From Paraphaeosphaeria minitans (lineage: Eukaryota; Ascomycota; Dothideomycetes; Pleosporales; Didymosphaeriaceae): 64,000 nucleotides of DNA. This document shows positions 25,995 to 36,495 of this stretch, piece by piece. The notes beneath the pieces were generated by a model. That model was not told the origin of the DNA. It ran no database searches and saw only the letters and a program-made list of their open reading frames with translations. Numbering within the stretch: the stretch's first letter is position 1; every line of letters starts with the position of its first letter. The position numbers and the translations under genes are program-made. Where the stretch lies: contig WJXW01000013.1 in the NCBI GenBank assembly GCA_015832175.1, positions 372,001 to 436,000 of the forward strand, written 5' to 3'.

Positions 25995-26906
25995 ATGAGC
26001 AACTACGACTATTACGGCGGGGACGGTTCCCACAGCCAGCACCCGCCGCAACAGCAGTACGCCCAGCAAGGGCAAGGCCACAACTACCCCCCTCAGCAGC
26101 CGGCGTACGGCCAGCAGCCGCACGACCAGTACAGCCAGGGGCAAGGCCAGTACCCTCCTCAGCACCAACAGCAACATGTAAGTGCGGCCATGCTTTCGTC
26201 ACTGCCCTTGGGTTGATGCTCTTCAGAGTCCCTACTCTCCCGCGCAATCGCCGTATCAGCCCCCACAGCAAGGCCACGGCACATCACCCCAGGGCGACTA
26301 CAACCAAGGTTACGACCAGAACCGCGGGCACGCTCCCTACCCCCCGCAACAGCAGCAGCAGCACTACGGTGCGCCGGCACAGCATGGATACAGCGACCAG
26401 GGCTACGGCCAGCACCAGCCGCAGCACGATCAATACGGCCAGCATGACCAGTATGGCCAGGGTCAGGGTCAAGGCCAGTATGGAGCGCCCGGAGGTCCTG
26501 GAGGTCCTGCAGAGGGCGACCGCGGTCTTGGCTCGACACTGATTGGCGGTGCGGGCGGCGCCTTCCTCGCCAACAAGATGGGTGGCGGCGTCTTGGGCAC
26601 TGTTGGTGGTCTTGTAGCAGGTGCTGTAGGCGCGAACATGCTCTCGGACAAACATGAGAAGCATGACAAGAAGTAAGTCTGTAACGCGACTGTGACTGTA
26701 CGAATCTCGCTAACAAGCGCCGCAGGAAGGAGAAGAAGCATAAGAAGCACGGCAGCGGCTCGAACCACGGCACCGCGTACGCCAGCAGCGCCGGACTGGG
26801 CGGACTGTATGCTGGCAGCCATAGCAGTGGCCACAAGAAGCACAAGAAGCACAGGTCGAGGAGCCGTGGCAGATCTAGCAGCTCGTCGAGCAGCGACTCG
26901 GATTAA
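25995..26906 (+). CDS. Gln/Gly/Tyr-rich protein with glycine-zipper segment
   Basis: This protein of 269 aa has a long low-complexity N-terminal half, rich in Gln, Pro, Tyr and Gly (repeats of GYGQ, DQYGQ and YPPQQQQQ). It has a prion-like composition. A glycine-zipper hydrophobic stretch follows ([18 protein letters not shown], then [20 protein letters not shown]). It ends in a His/Lys-rich, then Arg/Ser-rich tail with [16 protein letters not shown]. Exons are 25995-26177, 26227-26672 and 26726-26906. Introns of 49 and 53 nt have clear GTAAGT donors. Similar proteins are common in ascomycetes and carry a glycine-zipper 2TM domain; their function is not known. The zipper may insert in membranes or drive self-assembly (inference). 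Confidence 0.75.
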
Positions 26907-27310
26907 CCTGGGTGTGATGTGATCCTGAGGTACGGTGGCTACTGGCGCCTCATCTCGTGTTGGGGTCTCTTGAGTCGTTTCTAGTTCGTGTAATGTTCAC
27001 TGTGTTGTTTGAAGTCAGTCGATGTCTTCACATTAGGGCAGTCACCTTCGACCTGACGCCCTGCCATCGGGCTGTAATGAATAATGAAAGCTTTGTACGA
27101 GATCAAAAAGTATGCGGTTCCAGCTGAAATTACCCCCTGCTGGCGTTGTATAACTGCTACTCGCTGGTACCATTTCTATCTGCTTCTCCCGCATGACTAA
27201 AGCAGCTAGCGCGCCACCGCCTAATTTTCTCCACCACCAAATACATCGTTGCCCAACGTGCGATATTTGACAACTCGCGCTATTTGCGGTCTCCAAGAGA
27301 TATTGCAAAT
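26907..27310. other. Intergenic, promoter of the TPR gene
   Basis: There is no coding signal in this 404-bp gap, which joins the 3' flank of the zipper gene to the upstream region of the TPR gene. Confidence 0.55.
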
Positions 27311-30097
27311 ATGGAAGACGTCCTTGTTGATTATTTCCGGAGCGCTCTGCCCGAAGAGCTCGCCAGCGTGCTCGGAGACACTCTGAAGGCCGTCGAAAGC
27401 GGGGATTTTCTGACCGTACTCCAAAAACCCGAAGTTCAAATTCTACTAGGCCACCAGGACGACGACAGCACGCGAGGTGCCCACTTGAAGGACTTCCCAT
27501 CATGGAGTGATTACATTGTCCACCGGCTGCGTTTAATTCTGTCAAATCGAAGCGAAGGAACTGGTGTTCCGATTGAACAGACGCCTGCCTATCGCCAGAA
27601 CCTTTTCTTTCTGGCGGCGGTTGCCGCGCTCTATGCCTTCCTGCAGTCCAATGTCACCGGTCCTCCGCTTCCGTTTACTTCGGCTGAGATATTGCTCCCG
27701 AAAGATATCGCCTCGAGCACTACAGCGCTGAACCAGCTGCGAGCACATCTCGTGGCCTCCCTAAGTGCGGATGGCGTCGCAGCGTACACGCTGACACCCA
27801 ACGTGGAGCTTCTGTGTCTTGCGGAATCCATCCTGGCCTCCCCGTCCATTCAAAATCACGTGGAGCACTCGTTCTGGGCTAGACTGCGAGTGAACTTTAT
27901 CCGCCAGCGGTTGCTGTCGGAACCGGCGCCCTCGCTGCAGAAGATTATCTACGACGACCTGGCAACGGTCGAGCGCATGGTGCTCTCTAGGTCTCAAGAG
28001 AAGGAAACTAAGGATCTGCACGTTCATTTCCTGCTGGAGCGGGCAGCTATTCATACCCACCATGGCTTCGATAAGAAAGCGAAGGCCGATCTTGACCAGG
28101 CAACTTCGGAAAGGAAGTTCGAGTTCGCTCTGACTGGGTTGATGGGCAAGAGGACAAAGTTCCAGCAGAAGGATACCAGCCAGCTTTTGGTGTTGGCGCG
28201 CAGTGCAGGCTCGGAGGCAACCGGATCATCCGAAGAAACAGCGTCGATGCCCACGGCTCTGGATTTGAACGACGATACGTTGTTTGAGTCGATTTCGTTC
28301 ACAAAGTCGGCGCCAACCGAGATTCAGAACGAGTCTTCGTTGCCGGCTAGTCTTGCGTCTCTGGACCCGGAGAACCAACCCAAATTAGATCCTTTGGACT
28401 CTGTGATTCTGCTCGAGTTGGCGTCTTCAATCACCAATACTAACCCCGCCGATGGCATCACAAGAGAGGAGACAATACCGTACGCTACGCGAGTCTTGGA
28501 GGGCGGGAGCTCGAACTGGCAGGTGTACACTCAAGCATTGCTTGTTCGGAGTCGCATCGAGGGTTATAAATCTCGAACCATGGAACGAGGACTTCTCCAG
28601 TTGCAGGCCCTTGTAGATCAGGTCATCGCGGATACCTCTGGCCAAGCGACCACGGACGCAGAAACCGGTACCCAAGTAACTTCGTTCCTGCCAAAGGCAC
28701 AGGAAGGAGAATCCGCGCCAGTCAACGAGCGTCTACGATATGTTTTCTCGCTATGTTCTCCGTCGCGCTGGGAGCTGGAGGCCGAACTTGCGGCCCGATG
28801 GGTCAGCCTCGGCGGTCTGCGGACTGCGCTGGAGATCTACGAGCGCTTGCAGATGTGGGCCGAGGCCGCGTTGTGTTATGCTGCGACTGAGAAAGAGGCC
28901 AAAGCCAAGCGCATCATCCGGCGACAGCTGTTCCACGCAACGAACAGCGACGACGAGGCAGCTGATCCGGATGAGGAGAAATGGGAAGGCGCAGAACGCG
29001 ATCCAGCTCCCGGAGAAGCCCCACGGCTTTACTGCATTCTGGGAGACATCGATGCAGATGTAGCCATGTACCAGAAGGCGTGGGAAGTCTCAGGCAAGCG
29101 CTACGGCCGCGCACAACGCTCGCTAGGTCAAAGATACTTTTCACGCAAAGAATACGCCGAAGCCGCAGAAGCGTATGAACTATCTCTCAAGATCAACTCT
29201 CTGAACCATCCCGCCTGGTTCGCCCTCGGGTGCGCCTACCTCGAGCTCCTCCGCTTCAAAGACGCCGTAGAAGCTTTCTCCCGCTGCGTCCAACTCGACG
29301 ACGAAGACGCCGAAGCCTGGAGCAACCTCGCCGCCGCCCTCCTGCACCTCCGCCCCAAAACCTCGACGAACGAAGACGGAGAGCGGTCCGAAGCCAAAGT
29401 CACAAACCACCCGCGCACCGACGCCCTCAAGGCCTTCAAGCGCGCCGCCGCCCTCAAGCACGACAACTACCGCATCTGGTCCAACGTGCTCGCCGTCGCG
29501 GGGTCCACGGACCCGCCATCCTGGTCCGACGTCGTCAACGCGCAGCGCCGCATCTGCGAGATCCGCGGCGCCACCGACGGCGAGCAGTGCGTCGACGACG
29601 AGCTCCTCGAGCTCCTCGTGCGCCACGTCGTCCAGACCGACGGCGGCTTCGACGTCAGCAAGCCCGGGCTGCCCCGCATGGCCAACGAGCTCGTCGAGAA
29701 GCACATCAAGCCCCTGATCACCGTGTCGCCCGCGCTGTGGCGCACGCTGGCCACGCTGTACATGCACAGCAGCCGGCCCGGGTCCGCGCTCGAGTGTCAC
29801 GAGAAGGCGTGGCGGGCAGTGACGAGCCAGCCAAACTGGGAGACCAGGGGCGAGACACAGTGGGATGGGGTCGTGCAGCAGACGGTGGATCTGGTAGATG
29901 CGTACGAGACGCTGGGACCGAGGGAGCGGACCGAGGGGCTGGCCGCCGGGAGCGGGGAGCTGGTGGCCAAGGATTGGAAGTTCAAGGCTAGGAGTGCGGT
30001 GAGGAGCGTGATGGGGAAGGCTAAGGAGGCGTGGGAGGATAGTGCCGGGTGGGAGAAGCTGAAGGAGAGGCTGGAGGAGCTTAAGAATCGGGACTGA
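27311..30097 (+). CDS. EMW1: TPR protein of the TTC27/Emw1 family
   Basis: A single-exon gene of 928 aa, close to yeast Emw1 (about 904 aa) and animal TTC27. The first ATG in frame is 27311 (MEDVLVDYFRSALPEEL). The C-terminal third holds tandem tetratricopeptide repeats from about residue 598: RAQRSLGQRYFSRKEYAEAA, then LKINSLNHPAWFALGCAYLE, CVQLDDEDAEAWSNLAAALL, and a later repeat at KHDNYRIWSNVLAVAG. These are the conserved heart of TTC27. Yeast Emw1 is needed for cell-wall integrity, and TTC27 proteins have been tied to assembly of large complexes; the direct role is unclear. A charged, possibly flexible stretch (SDDEAADPDEEKWEGAERD) sits just before the repeats. The third codon positions in the TPR region are strongly GC-rich, producing long false antisense frames. 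Confidence 0.85.
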   Translation: MEDVLVDYFRSALPEELASVLGDTLKAVESGDFLTVLQKPEVQILLGHQDDDSTRGAHLKDFPSWSDYIVHRLRLILSNRSEGTGVPIEQTPAYRQNLFFLAAVAALYAFLQSNVTGPPLPFTSAEILLPKDIASSTTALNQLRAHLVASLSADGVAAYTLTPNVELLCLAESILASPSIQNHVEHSFWARLRVNFIRQRLLSEPAPSLQKIIYDDLATVERMVLSRSQEKETKDLHVHFLLERAAIHTHHGFDKKAKADLDQATSERKFEFALTGLMGKRTKFQQKDTSQLLVLARSAGSEATGSSEETASMPTALDLNDDTLFESISFTKSAPTEIQNESSLPASLASLDPENQPKLDPLDSVILLELASSITNTNPADGITREETIPYATRVLEGGSSNWQVYTQALLVRSRIEGYKSRTMERGLLQLQALVDQVIADTSGQATTDAETGTQVTSFLPKAQEGESAPVNERLRYVFSLCSPSRWELEAELAARWVSLGGLRTALEIYERLQMWAEAALCYAATEKEAKAKRIIRRQLFHATNSDDEAADPDEEKWEGAERDPAPGEAPRLYCILGDIDADVAMYQKAWEVSGKRYGRAQRSLGQRYFSRKEYAEAAEAYELSLKINSLNHPAWFALGCAYLELLRFKDAVEAFSRCVQLDDEDAEAWSNLAAALLHLRPKTSTNEDGERSEAKVTNHPRTDALKAFKRAAALKHDNYRIWSNVLAVAGSTDPPSWSDVVNAQRRICEIRGATDGEQCVDDELLELLVRHVVQTDGGFDVSKPGLPRMANELVEKHIKPLITVSPALWRTLATLYMHSSRPGSALECHEKAWRAVTSQPNWETRGETQWDGVVQQTVDLVDAYETLGPRERTEGLAAGSGELVAKDWKFKARSAVRSVMGKAKEAWEDSAGWEKLKERLEELKNRD

Positions 30098-30646
30098 GTG
30101 TGCCTGGTGAGAGGGTGAGGTGCCATGCCGTGCTGACGAGACATCCCAGATACACTCCAAAATAGTGATCGAAACCAAAAAAAAAAATAATAATAATAAT
30201 AATAATAAAAGTCACCGTTCTCCTGCTGTTGAGCGCCTAGATGCATGCAATCTTGCAGCCGTAGAAATCCATCACTCTTACCTACACCTCACTTTTCTAC
30301 AACCGTATGCATGAGCCGACATGGCCCCAGTACTAAAGCCCGCCACATCCATCGTTCCAAATGAATTGTCAGCGCAGCTCACATGTTTACACCGATGCTC
30401 ACAAAGCCGGAGATCCACTTAGGCCCCCTGCTTATTACTCGGAACCTGCCTCCACATAATCACCCTCACCACCCCACTAGACTACCTTGCATCCCAACGC
30501 CATGCTCTAGAAAACGACCTGCCCCTCGTCTTCCCACCTCGATCCCAACCCCATACTCCAGAAAAACGTCGCGCCTCTCGCCTTTCCCCCGCCCCCGTCC
30601 TCCTCCCACGCACAGGCAGCCTCTGCACCAAAGGACACGCCCCGCA
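30098..30646. repeat. Intergenic with poly(A)-(AAT)n microsatellite
   Basis: An A-tract at about 30177-30187 runs into roughly seven AAT units ending near 30210. The 15-mer CCCACTAGACTACCT lies at 30473-30487 and recurs exactly at 45085-45099. No gene is seen before the CMD-like start at 30647. Confidence 0.7.
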
Positions 30647-31483
30647 ATGTCCCCTCCCGCGCCCCGCTTCCCATCCGCTGCCCTCACCCCCGCGCAACAA
30701 GCCGATCTCGCAGCCGCCGAGACGGCCGTCCGCGATACGTTTGGCCCGGGCATCGAGCTCAAAGACGCCGCCGGCAACCTGCTCGGTCCGTTCGGTGCGT
30801 GTGCAAGTGTCCCGGTTTCTGCTGCCGCCCCCTTGTTTTGCCACCACGCGAACATGTAGGCTGTTGCCTACTGCTTCTACGCAGACCCCGTTTCTGTATC
30901 CGTTTCCGTTTCCGTTCCCAATTTCGTTTTCATTCTCATTCTCATTCTCATTCTCACTTCCGTTTCCAACACCAATTCCACTTCCAATTCTACTTCCATG
31001 TCCCTTCACTCACTCACTCACTCACTCACTCACTCACTCACCCACCCGACCCCAGGCCCCCTCTCCTACACCCCCGCCAGTCTAGCCCCCTACCTCGCCT
31101 TCGCCGTCGCCGTGAGCACGACACCCCTCCTCACCCCGCGCGAGCGCGAACTCGCAACCCTCGCGACGACGAGCGTGACGCGGTGCGACTACGTGGCGTA
31201 CGCGCACCGCAAAGCCGGGCTTTCCGCCGGCCTGTCGGACCCTCAAGTCAGCGCGGCGCTCGCGGGGAAGGAGGTCGAGGGGCTGAGCGAGAAGGAGACG
31301 GTCGTGTATGGGCTGGGGCTGGGGCTGGCGAGGGGATATGGGAAGGTGGGGGATGAGGTGTTCGAGGGCGCGGTGGGGGTGCTCGGGAGGCAGGGCGTGA
31401 GTGCGGTTGCGCAGGTTGTGGGGGCATACGCGTTGGCGGGGGTGTTGGTTGGGGTTGCCGGGGTGGGGGCGCCGGCCGAGTGA
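30647..31483 (+). CDS. Carboxymuconolactone decarboxylase-like (AhpD fold) protein
   Basis: This small alpha-helical protein of 191 aa has the CMD/AhpD-type core: PYLAFAVAVSTTPLLTPRER, then ELATLATTSVTRCDYVAYAH and RKAGLSAGLSD. The core holds a single cysteine followed by a histidine, not the CxxC pair of true AhpD peroxidases, so a decarboxylase-like or unknown enzymatic role is more likely. Exon 1 is 30647-30794 and exon 2 is 31056-31483. The 261-nt intron between them starts GTGCGT and ends GACCCCAG. It is unusually long here and filled with simple repeats. The G-rich last 150 nt of the gene give a Gly/Val/Ala-rich C-terminus. The start at 30647 (MSPPAPRFPSAALTPAQQ) fits relatives in which the fold begins shortly after. 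Confidence 0.72.
30795..31055 (+). repeat. Microsatellite-filled intron of the CMD-like gene
   Basis: Inside the intron lie a TTTCCG-type run (about 30893-30925), a CATTCT hexanucleotide run (about 30930-30957), a TTCCAA/TTCCAC run, and a (CACT)n tract of about 9 units at 31004-31040. All strands are pyrimidine-rich in the sense direction, so the repeats extend a natural polypyrimidine tract. Confidence 0.75.
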
Positions 31484-31714
31484 GTATGGAATGCAACGAG
31501 TAGGGGCTCAGAAGGAGGTTGTGTGGATGTCTAGAATGCTATTTCGACTAGATTGTTTTAGAGTAGATTGGATTGGATTAGATTGGATTAGATTGGATTG
31601 CGTTGTATTGTTGAGTGCCTCTGCCACTTGGATCATGTTCCCCTGTGAGCGGAGCTGCGGCGAGGAAGGGGTTGGAGCTACCTACCACTATGCACCGCAC
31701 TGCGTAAACCCATC
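31484..31714. repeat. Short TTGGATTAGA repeats in convergent 3' flank
   Basis: About 31564-31607 carries repeats of GATTGGATTA. The tract lies between the stop of the CMD-like gene (+) and the stop of the MAPEG gene (-). Confidence 0.6.
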
Positions 31715-32269
31715 CTACGCGAGCACCTTCGCCGCGCGACACAGAATCGCCACCGCCGGATACAACCCCACCTGAAACGTGGCAGTGCGCAGAAAACTGC
31801 TCTTCCTCCTGCTCGTCGTCAGGTAGAAGTAGTTGTACGCAATCCTCGCGCCCACATGCACCATTGTGTAGTAATCCATGCTCGCCTTGGGCTCCTTCAT
31901 CAGGTAGCCGAACACCTATCCATCGTTCCGTCAGCGCTGCGTGTTTGACCAAGATCCAAACGTCACAGAAGAGAAAGGGGACAAGGACGGAAAGCAACGT
32001 ACGACAGCGACCCCCCAAACGCCCCACCACTCAAAACCATTCTGCTGAGCAGCCTGGCCCCTCAAGATCGTCTCCTCGATCTCGCTCAATTTCTTGCCAC
32101 TCGCGGCTTTGGCATTCAAGCGGGCCACGAAGGCGCGCGGGTTTTGGTTTGTCCAGCCGCCCTGGATTTTCTGCGAGGACGCGAGGTAGATGGTGTACCA
32201 GTGGGGCAGGGCGGAGAGGAGAAGGGTGAAGGGGAGGGAGGCGATGGAGAGGTTGATGGAGTCGAACAT
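31715..32269 (-). CDS. MAPEG family membrane protein
   Basis: This four-span membrane protein of 155 aa belongs to the MAPEG family (membrane-associated proteins in eicosanoid and glutathione metabolism). The family pattern of a conserved NPR, then an RGQAAQQNGFE motif before span 2, is clear. YTMVHVGARIAYNYFYLTTS matches the conserved helix 3-4 region. Exon 1 is 32003-32269 and exon 2 is 31715-31915. The 87-nt phase-0 intron starts GTACGT and ends GGATAG. Fungal members are often glutathione transferase-like, but the substrate cannot be told from sequence. The next gene upstream, Eaf7, ends about 330 bp away on the same strand. Confidence 0.8.
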
Positions 32270-32599
32270 GTTGAATGGGTGATTTGGTTTCAGTCTGGAT
32301 TCGGTAGAGGTAGGTATAGTAGTGGGAACCGAGAAATTACGTTGCCAGACAGGGGATACGGAGCACAGATGTAGTGACGACTATAATAATTTCGTTTTCC
32401 TTTTTCAGAACCGAGGTACCGAGGCTTTTTGGCGGATCCGTAGACTCTCGATATGGACCAGGACGCGGATACGGAGCATAGATGCAGTGGTGGACTCTGA
32501 TGATTTTTTTTTCCTTTTTTCCCTTTTCGGGACCGAGGCACTGATGGGTCGAGACGCGTGCGCATGCGCGTATGAGGCCTTGGCAATCCACGACGACAT
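32270..32599. repeat. Intergenic with two diverged copies of a segment
   Basis: Two stretches, about 32345-32410 and 32465-32530, share the order GATACGGAGCA(C/T)AGATG, GTAGTG or CAGTGGTGGACT, GA(C/T)...AATT/GATT, TTTCCTTTTT, and then GGGACCGAGGCA-like sequence. They look like a diverged direct duplication about 120 bp apart. No coding function is seen. Confidence 0.5.
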
Positions 32600-33528
32600 T
32601 CACCTCTTCCGTGTCCGTTTCGGAGCGGGCTGTGCTTTGCCCTTATTTCTGTTCGTCCTGCGGGTGCTAGGAGCGGTGTCCTCTTCAGATTCAGAGCTGG
32701 ACTCATCTTCGTCCTCGTCCTCGTCCTCGTCTTCCTCTTCGGCTGCAGAGTCGGACACGGCAGACTGGGCTTTAGCGTTCTTTACAGCTTGGCCTCTACC
32801 TGCTTTCGCGCTCTTGGTAGCACCCTTGGTTGCGCGCGTACTCTTCCCTCGCTTGGACGTTGATGTTGCCTCCGCAGCGCTTTCGGTCAGCTGCGACAGG
32901 ATGCCGTCGGGCTGGTCCTTTAGCAGGCCCATGTCTGGCACGTAAAGCAGCTTCTCGTCATCGGTGGCGAGCATAGGTGGGGAGGAGGAGGCCTCAGAGT
33001 CGGACCCATGGAAGCGTCGCTCCCAGATCATGTCGCCAAACTCGTCCTCGGGCAGCTCGAAGTCGGGAATGGCTGGGGCCTCGTCAGGGTCGAGCGGGTC
33101 GGGGTCGTCGCTGAAAGTGTAGGCGTCCTCGCGCTCGTCCAAGGCGCGCAGATCATAGAGAGAAGCAACTTTGCTCCAGATGGCGGGGATGCGCGTGTGA
33201 GGAGCGTCGTCGGCCGCGAAGCCGTGCGAGCGCAGGTCGGCGTGGATGGAGATGATGCGGAAGTGCTTGTGAATGCCTGCGGGGTCAATCAGTGCATCGC
33301 TCCTTTGTACAACCATCTTAATGGGCGATGGATGGCCGTAAACATAGACACACCCGTCGGCTTCCACTTCATCATGCTCTTGAACAGCTGCGTCTCCTGC
33401 TCGTCGGCCCACGCATCGTTGAGCAGCTCCTGCTCCGCCGTCGGGCCCGTGTCCTGCGGTGTTTTGGGCTGCGCATCCGGGAGAGGCGTCGAAGTGGCCC
33501 TGGCTTTGGCCTTTTTGCGCGGCGGCAT
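32600..33528 (-). CDS. EAF7: NuA4 histone acetyltransferase subunit Eaf7 (CT20/MRGBP family)
   Basis: This is a chromatin protein of the NuA4 acetyltransferase complex. The Eaf7/CT20 core is clear: TQLFKSMMKWKPTG joined to IHKHFRIISIHADLRSHG, then HTRIPAIWSKVASLYDLRAL. Exon 1 is 33354-33528 and exon 2 is 32600-33276. The 77-nt intron (GTGTGT to CCGCAG) splits a glycine codon inside the conserved core, which confirms it. The protein is 283 aa. After the core come an acidic patch (FSDDPDPLDPDE), WERRF, and a C-terminal half of Lys/Ala/Thr-rich linker, a Glu/Asp run (EEEDEDEDEDEDESSSESEE) and a basic tail. Such alternating charge is usual in Eaf7. It is divergent from the gamma-tubulin complex gene with only 112 bp between starts. 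Confidence 0.88.
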
Positions 33529-33640
33529 CGTGTGGCGATTGTGGTGGTGTTGTGCAGCTTGAGCAATGTCTTGTGGTAGAGCTTCAATAGACGCCTACCT
33601 AGACTGACTACGGTACCTCGTAGGGCTGACATTTGGCGTC
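33529..33640. promoter_or_regulatory. Compact bidirectional promoter, EAF7 and GCP gene
   Basis: Only 112 bp separate the two start codons, so the genes must share regulatory DNA. The segment contains CCTACCTAGACTGACTACGG, one of the dispersed CTAGACTA-type motifs in this window. Confidence 0.6.
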
Positions 33641-36495
33641 ATGCCGAGGCCCCTCCACCGCGGCAGCTTTCTGCCCAACCCCACCCCAATGGACCACCAT
33701 GGGGACAATCACGATGCCGATGCCTTTGCGACCGACAGCCTGTGGAAGCCATCGTCGTTCTTCGATGACCCGACGACGTACGAGACGTCGCTGTTCGCGC
33801 CCATACAGCTCCATGGCAAGTCGCGTCACGTCACGTCGCCCATTCACGCGTCGCGCCCTGCTAACCATATACAGTGCCTTCAATAAAGCTCGACCATCCG
33901 TATGCGCCCAAACAAACCCTCGACCAGGAGTTACGACTGCCTGACATTGATTCTTTCGACTTCGGCCCGCTTCCTGAGCTTGACAGCTTCGACGAATCCT
34001 CGGTATCCATCGACACCCCACCGCCGCCGCCACAAGACGAAAATGTCTGGCAAACAGCCTTGGATTTGGGCCCCGCAAACAAGGATGTGACCTTCTTCAC
34101 TTGGGAGTTGTTTGAGCACCCGGAGCATGTCCAACAAAACACGCCGTATATAACCGAGTCTGGTCCGGCTGCCTTCGATGCAGCCCTCGCTCACCATCAT
34201 GCCAAGACAGCTGCTGGGCGCATTATCGAATACCATGTGCTGCTGAACTCCCTCTGGAACCTCGGCCTGGGACGATCCTCTATCCTATTTTCTTTCAGTG
34301 CGAAATCGCGCTCCTTCGAGCCCGCCATAGCAGACGGAAGAGCCTCTGGCGTCAGCGCTCACACAGCCCAGAGCATCACCGAGCAGTTCATCCATACCGG
34401 GAACACCTTCCTCTACCTCCGATCATTCGTGGAGCGCACGTTCGCTGCTGCCGACTCTATACCCGCGAGAGTAGCCTTGGCCACAGCCGTCTCGAGCCTT
34501 CTGTCCACCTTCGAAGAACATCTTGGTCGTCAGTCCAACACCATCAGATCTATACTACAACTGCAACGCCTCTTCGCCAAACCACGCGAGATACTGAGCC
34601 ATGTTGCAAAAACTGTTGACATTGTGAAACATGCAGGAAGCAACGAACAGCTATCTTCGCTGATTCATCATCGTCTCTTGGAAGCCGAAGAGGGAGACAC
34701 TTACATCCGCAAATTGTCGTGCCAGATCTTGCGCCAGGTCGCGCAGCCAAGCCTCCATCTACTGAGCGAATGGGTTGGCATTAGGCAAGAGCAGGAGACT
34801 GTCCCATTCGCAGATCGAGGCGGCTTCGTGGCTGTCAATGATAATGCTGAGCAACAAGGACCCACCGAGTACATATACCGCTCGGAGTTAATGCCTCGAT
34901 TCGTTAGCCCTGGAGATGGGAACACTGTATTTGAGACCGGCAATGCGCTTCGGTTCTTGAAGCATCATCATCCGGAGCACCCACTGGCATCGCTGCACAA
35001 ATTTGCTGTGCATTCGCCGCCACTTGAGTGGAAGTTTGACTGGGATGATATCGCTACAATCTCGACAAAAGCGAAGGCATATGAGGAAGAGCTTCGAAAA
35101 GCTATACTGGACTTCTCGAGCGGTACATCGACGCAGAAACCCATGGCCACCGTTGCCAAAGACAGCTCTTCTCTGCAACCCACAGACCATGAGCAATATC
35201 TCCAAGACTCGATGCGATCTCTTGATGGTCCACCCAAGCAGCTGTCAAGTGAACCCCCCGACGAACTAAAACTTCTGACAGAACAAGTGCTGCGAGGCCG
35301 GGAAGACTCTCGCTCAGCGGGCACCAACACCTTTTCACCGCCGCTGTCGATAACTGCAACGCTATCATTTGGACCTCTTCTGTCGGCCCAAGCGAAGCTG
35401 GTCAATGCGACCACTCTACGTCTTTTTTTTCGTTCGCACAAGCTTCGCCTGCATCTTGACCTGCACCGGCAGTACCAACTCTTCGGTGACGGCGTGTTTT
35501 CGTCCGGCCTAGCTTCAGCTCTTTTTGACCCAGAGCGTGAGAGCGCCGAAAGACACAAAGGCCAAATGAGAAGTGGTGTACATATGGGACTCCAGTTAGG
35601 CTCTCGCGAAAGCTGGCCGCCAGCCAGCTCTGAACTACGACTTGCCCTTATGGGTCTGCTTAGTGAAAACTATTACTCATCTGCATTATATCGTTCTACG
35701 CTGGGAGCCAACGTCACGCCAGCAACGGGTCGTGACAAAAATGAACTTCCCGGCCAGCTCAACTTTGCCATTCGCCAGCTCGACGAGTCCGCCATGGAGA
35801 GGATCATGGATCCATATGGACTGTACGCCCTCGACTTCTTGCGCCTACAATACGTTCCGCCAAGCCCACTGAACTTGGTTATAACTTCCGTCGCACTGGA
35901 AAAGTACGACTACATCTTCAGATTTCTGCTCCGACTGTTGCGCATGATCTTCGTAGTCGCGCACCTACCACGCCAATATCCAGACGCAGAGTCGCGCTGC
36001 TTCAGAACCGAAGCGCACCACTTCGTCACCGCGCTCTCAACCTACATCTTCCAGACCGGCATCGCCGAACACTGGGACGCCTTCCAGTCCTACGTGACCA
36101 CTCTCGAGCACCGGCTCGCCGAAGAAGACGCCGCCAACGAGCTCGGAGTCCGCGTCACAGAGGGTCTCGCCGCCATCCGCGACGCCCACGAAAAGTGCCT
36201 CGACAGCATACTCTTCTCGCTCCTTCTGCGCCGGCGCCAGCGCAAAGTCATGGCGCTCATCGAAGAGGTCTTCGAGCTCGTCCTCGTCTTCGCGAAGAAG
36301 CAGAATCCAGACGCCAGAGTCGAGGACAGCGTCAGGGACTTGCACGTCAAGCTTCGGGGCAAGATCAAGGTGTTTCTGAACGTGTGCAGGCAGCTGACGG
36401 GGAAGAAGGGCTATGGTAAGGGGAAGGGCTCTGCGGAGGAGGATACCATGGAGAGGCTGGGCGTGCTCCTCGAGATGAATGCGTATTTCTCGTGA
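33641..36495 (+). CDS. Gamma-tubulin complex component (Spc97/Spc98 family, GCP5/6-like)
   Basis: This is a microtubule nucleation factor of the gamma-tubulin complex at the spindle pole body. The protein of 931 aa has the GCP layout. The N-terminal grip region includes ALAHHHAKTAAGRIIEYHVL and the loop LLSEWVGIRQEQETVPFADR. The C-terminal region includes MERIMDPYGLYALDFLRLQY, VPPSPLNLVITSVALEKYDY and FRFLLRLLRMIFV. Exon 1 is 33641-33815. A 59-nt intron uses a GC donor (GCAAGT at 33816) and ends CATATACAG at 33874, joining a split valine codon. Exon 2 is 33875-36495. The long, weakly conserved N-terminus suggests GCP5 or GCP6 (Alp16 type) and not GCP2/3; the exact subunit is uncertain. Confidence 0.8.

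Noticed and set aside
29180..30178. Long minus-strand frame and a plus-strand frame at 29230-29991
   Set aside because: Both overlap the GC-rich TPR region of the Emw1 gene in other frames and have extreme Arg/Pro/Leu composition.
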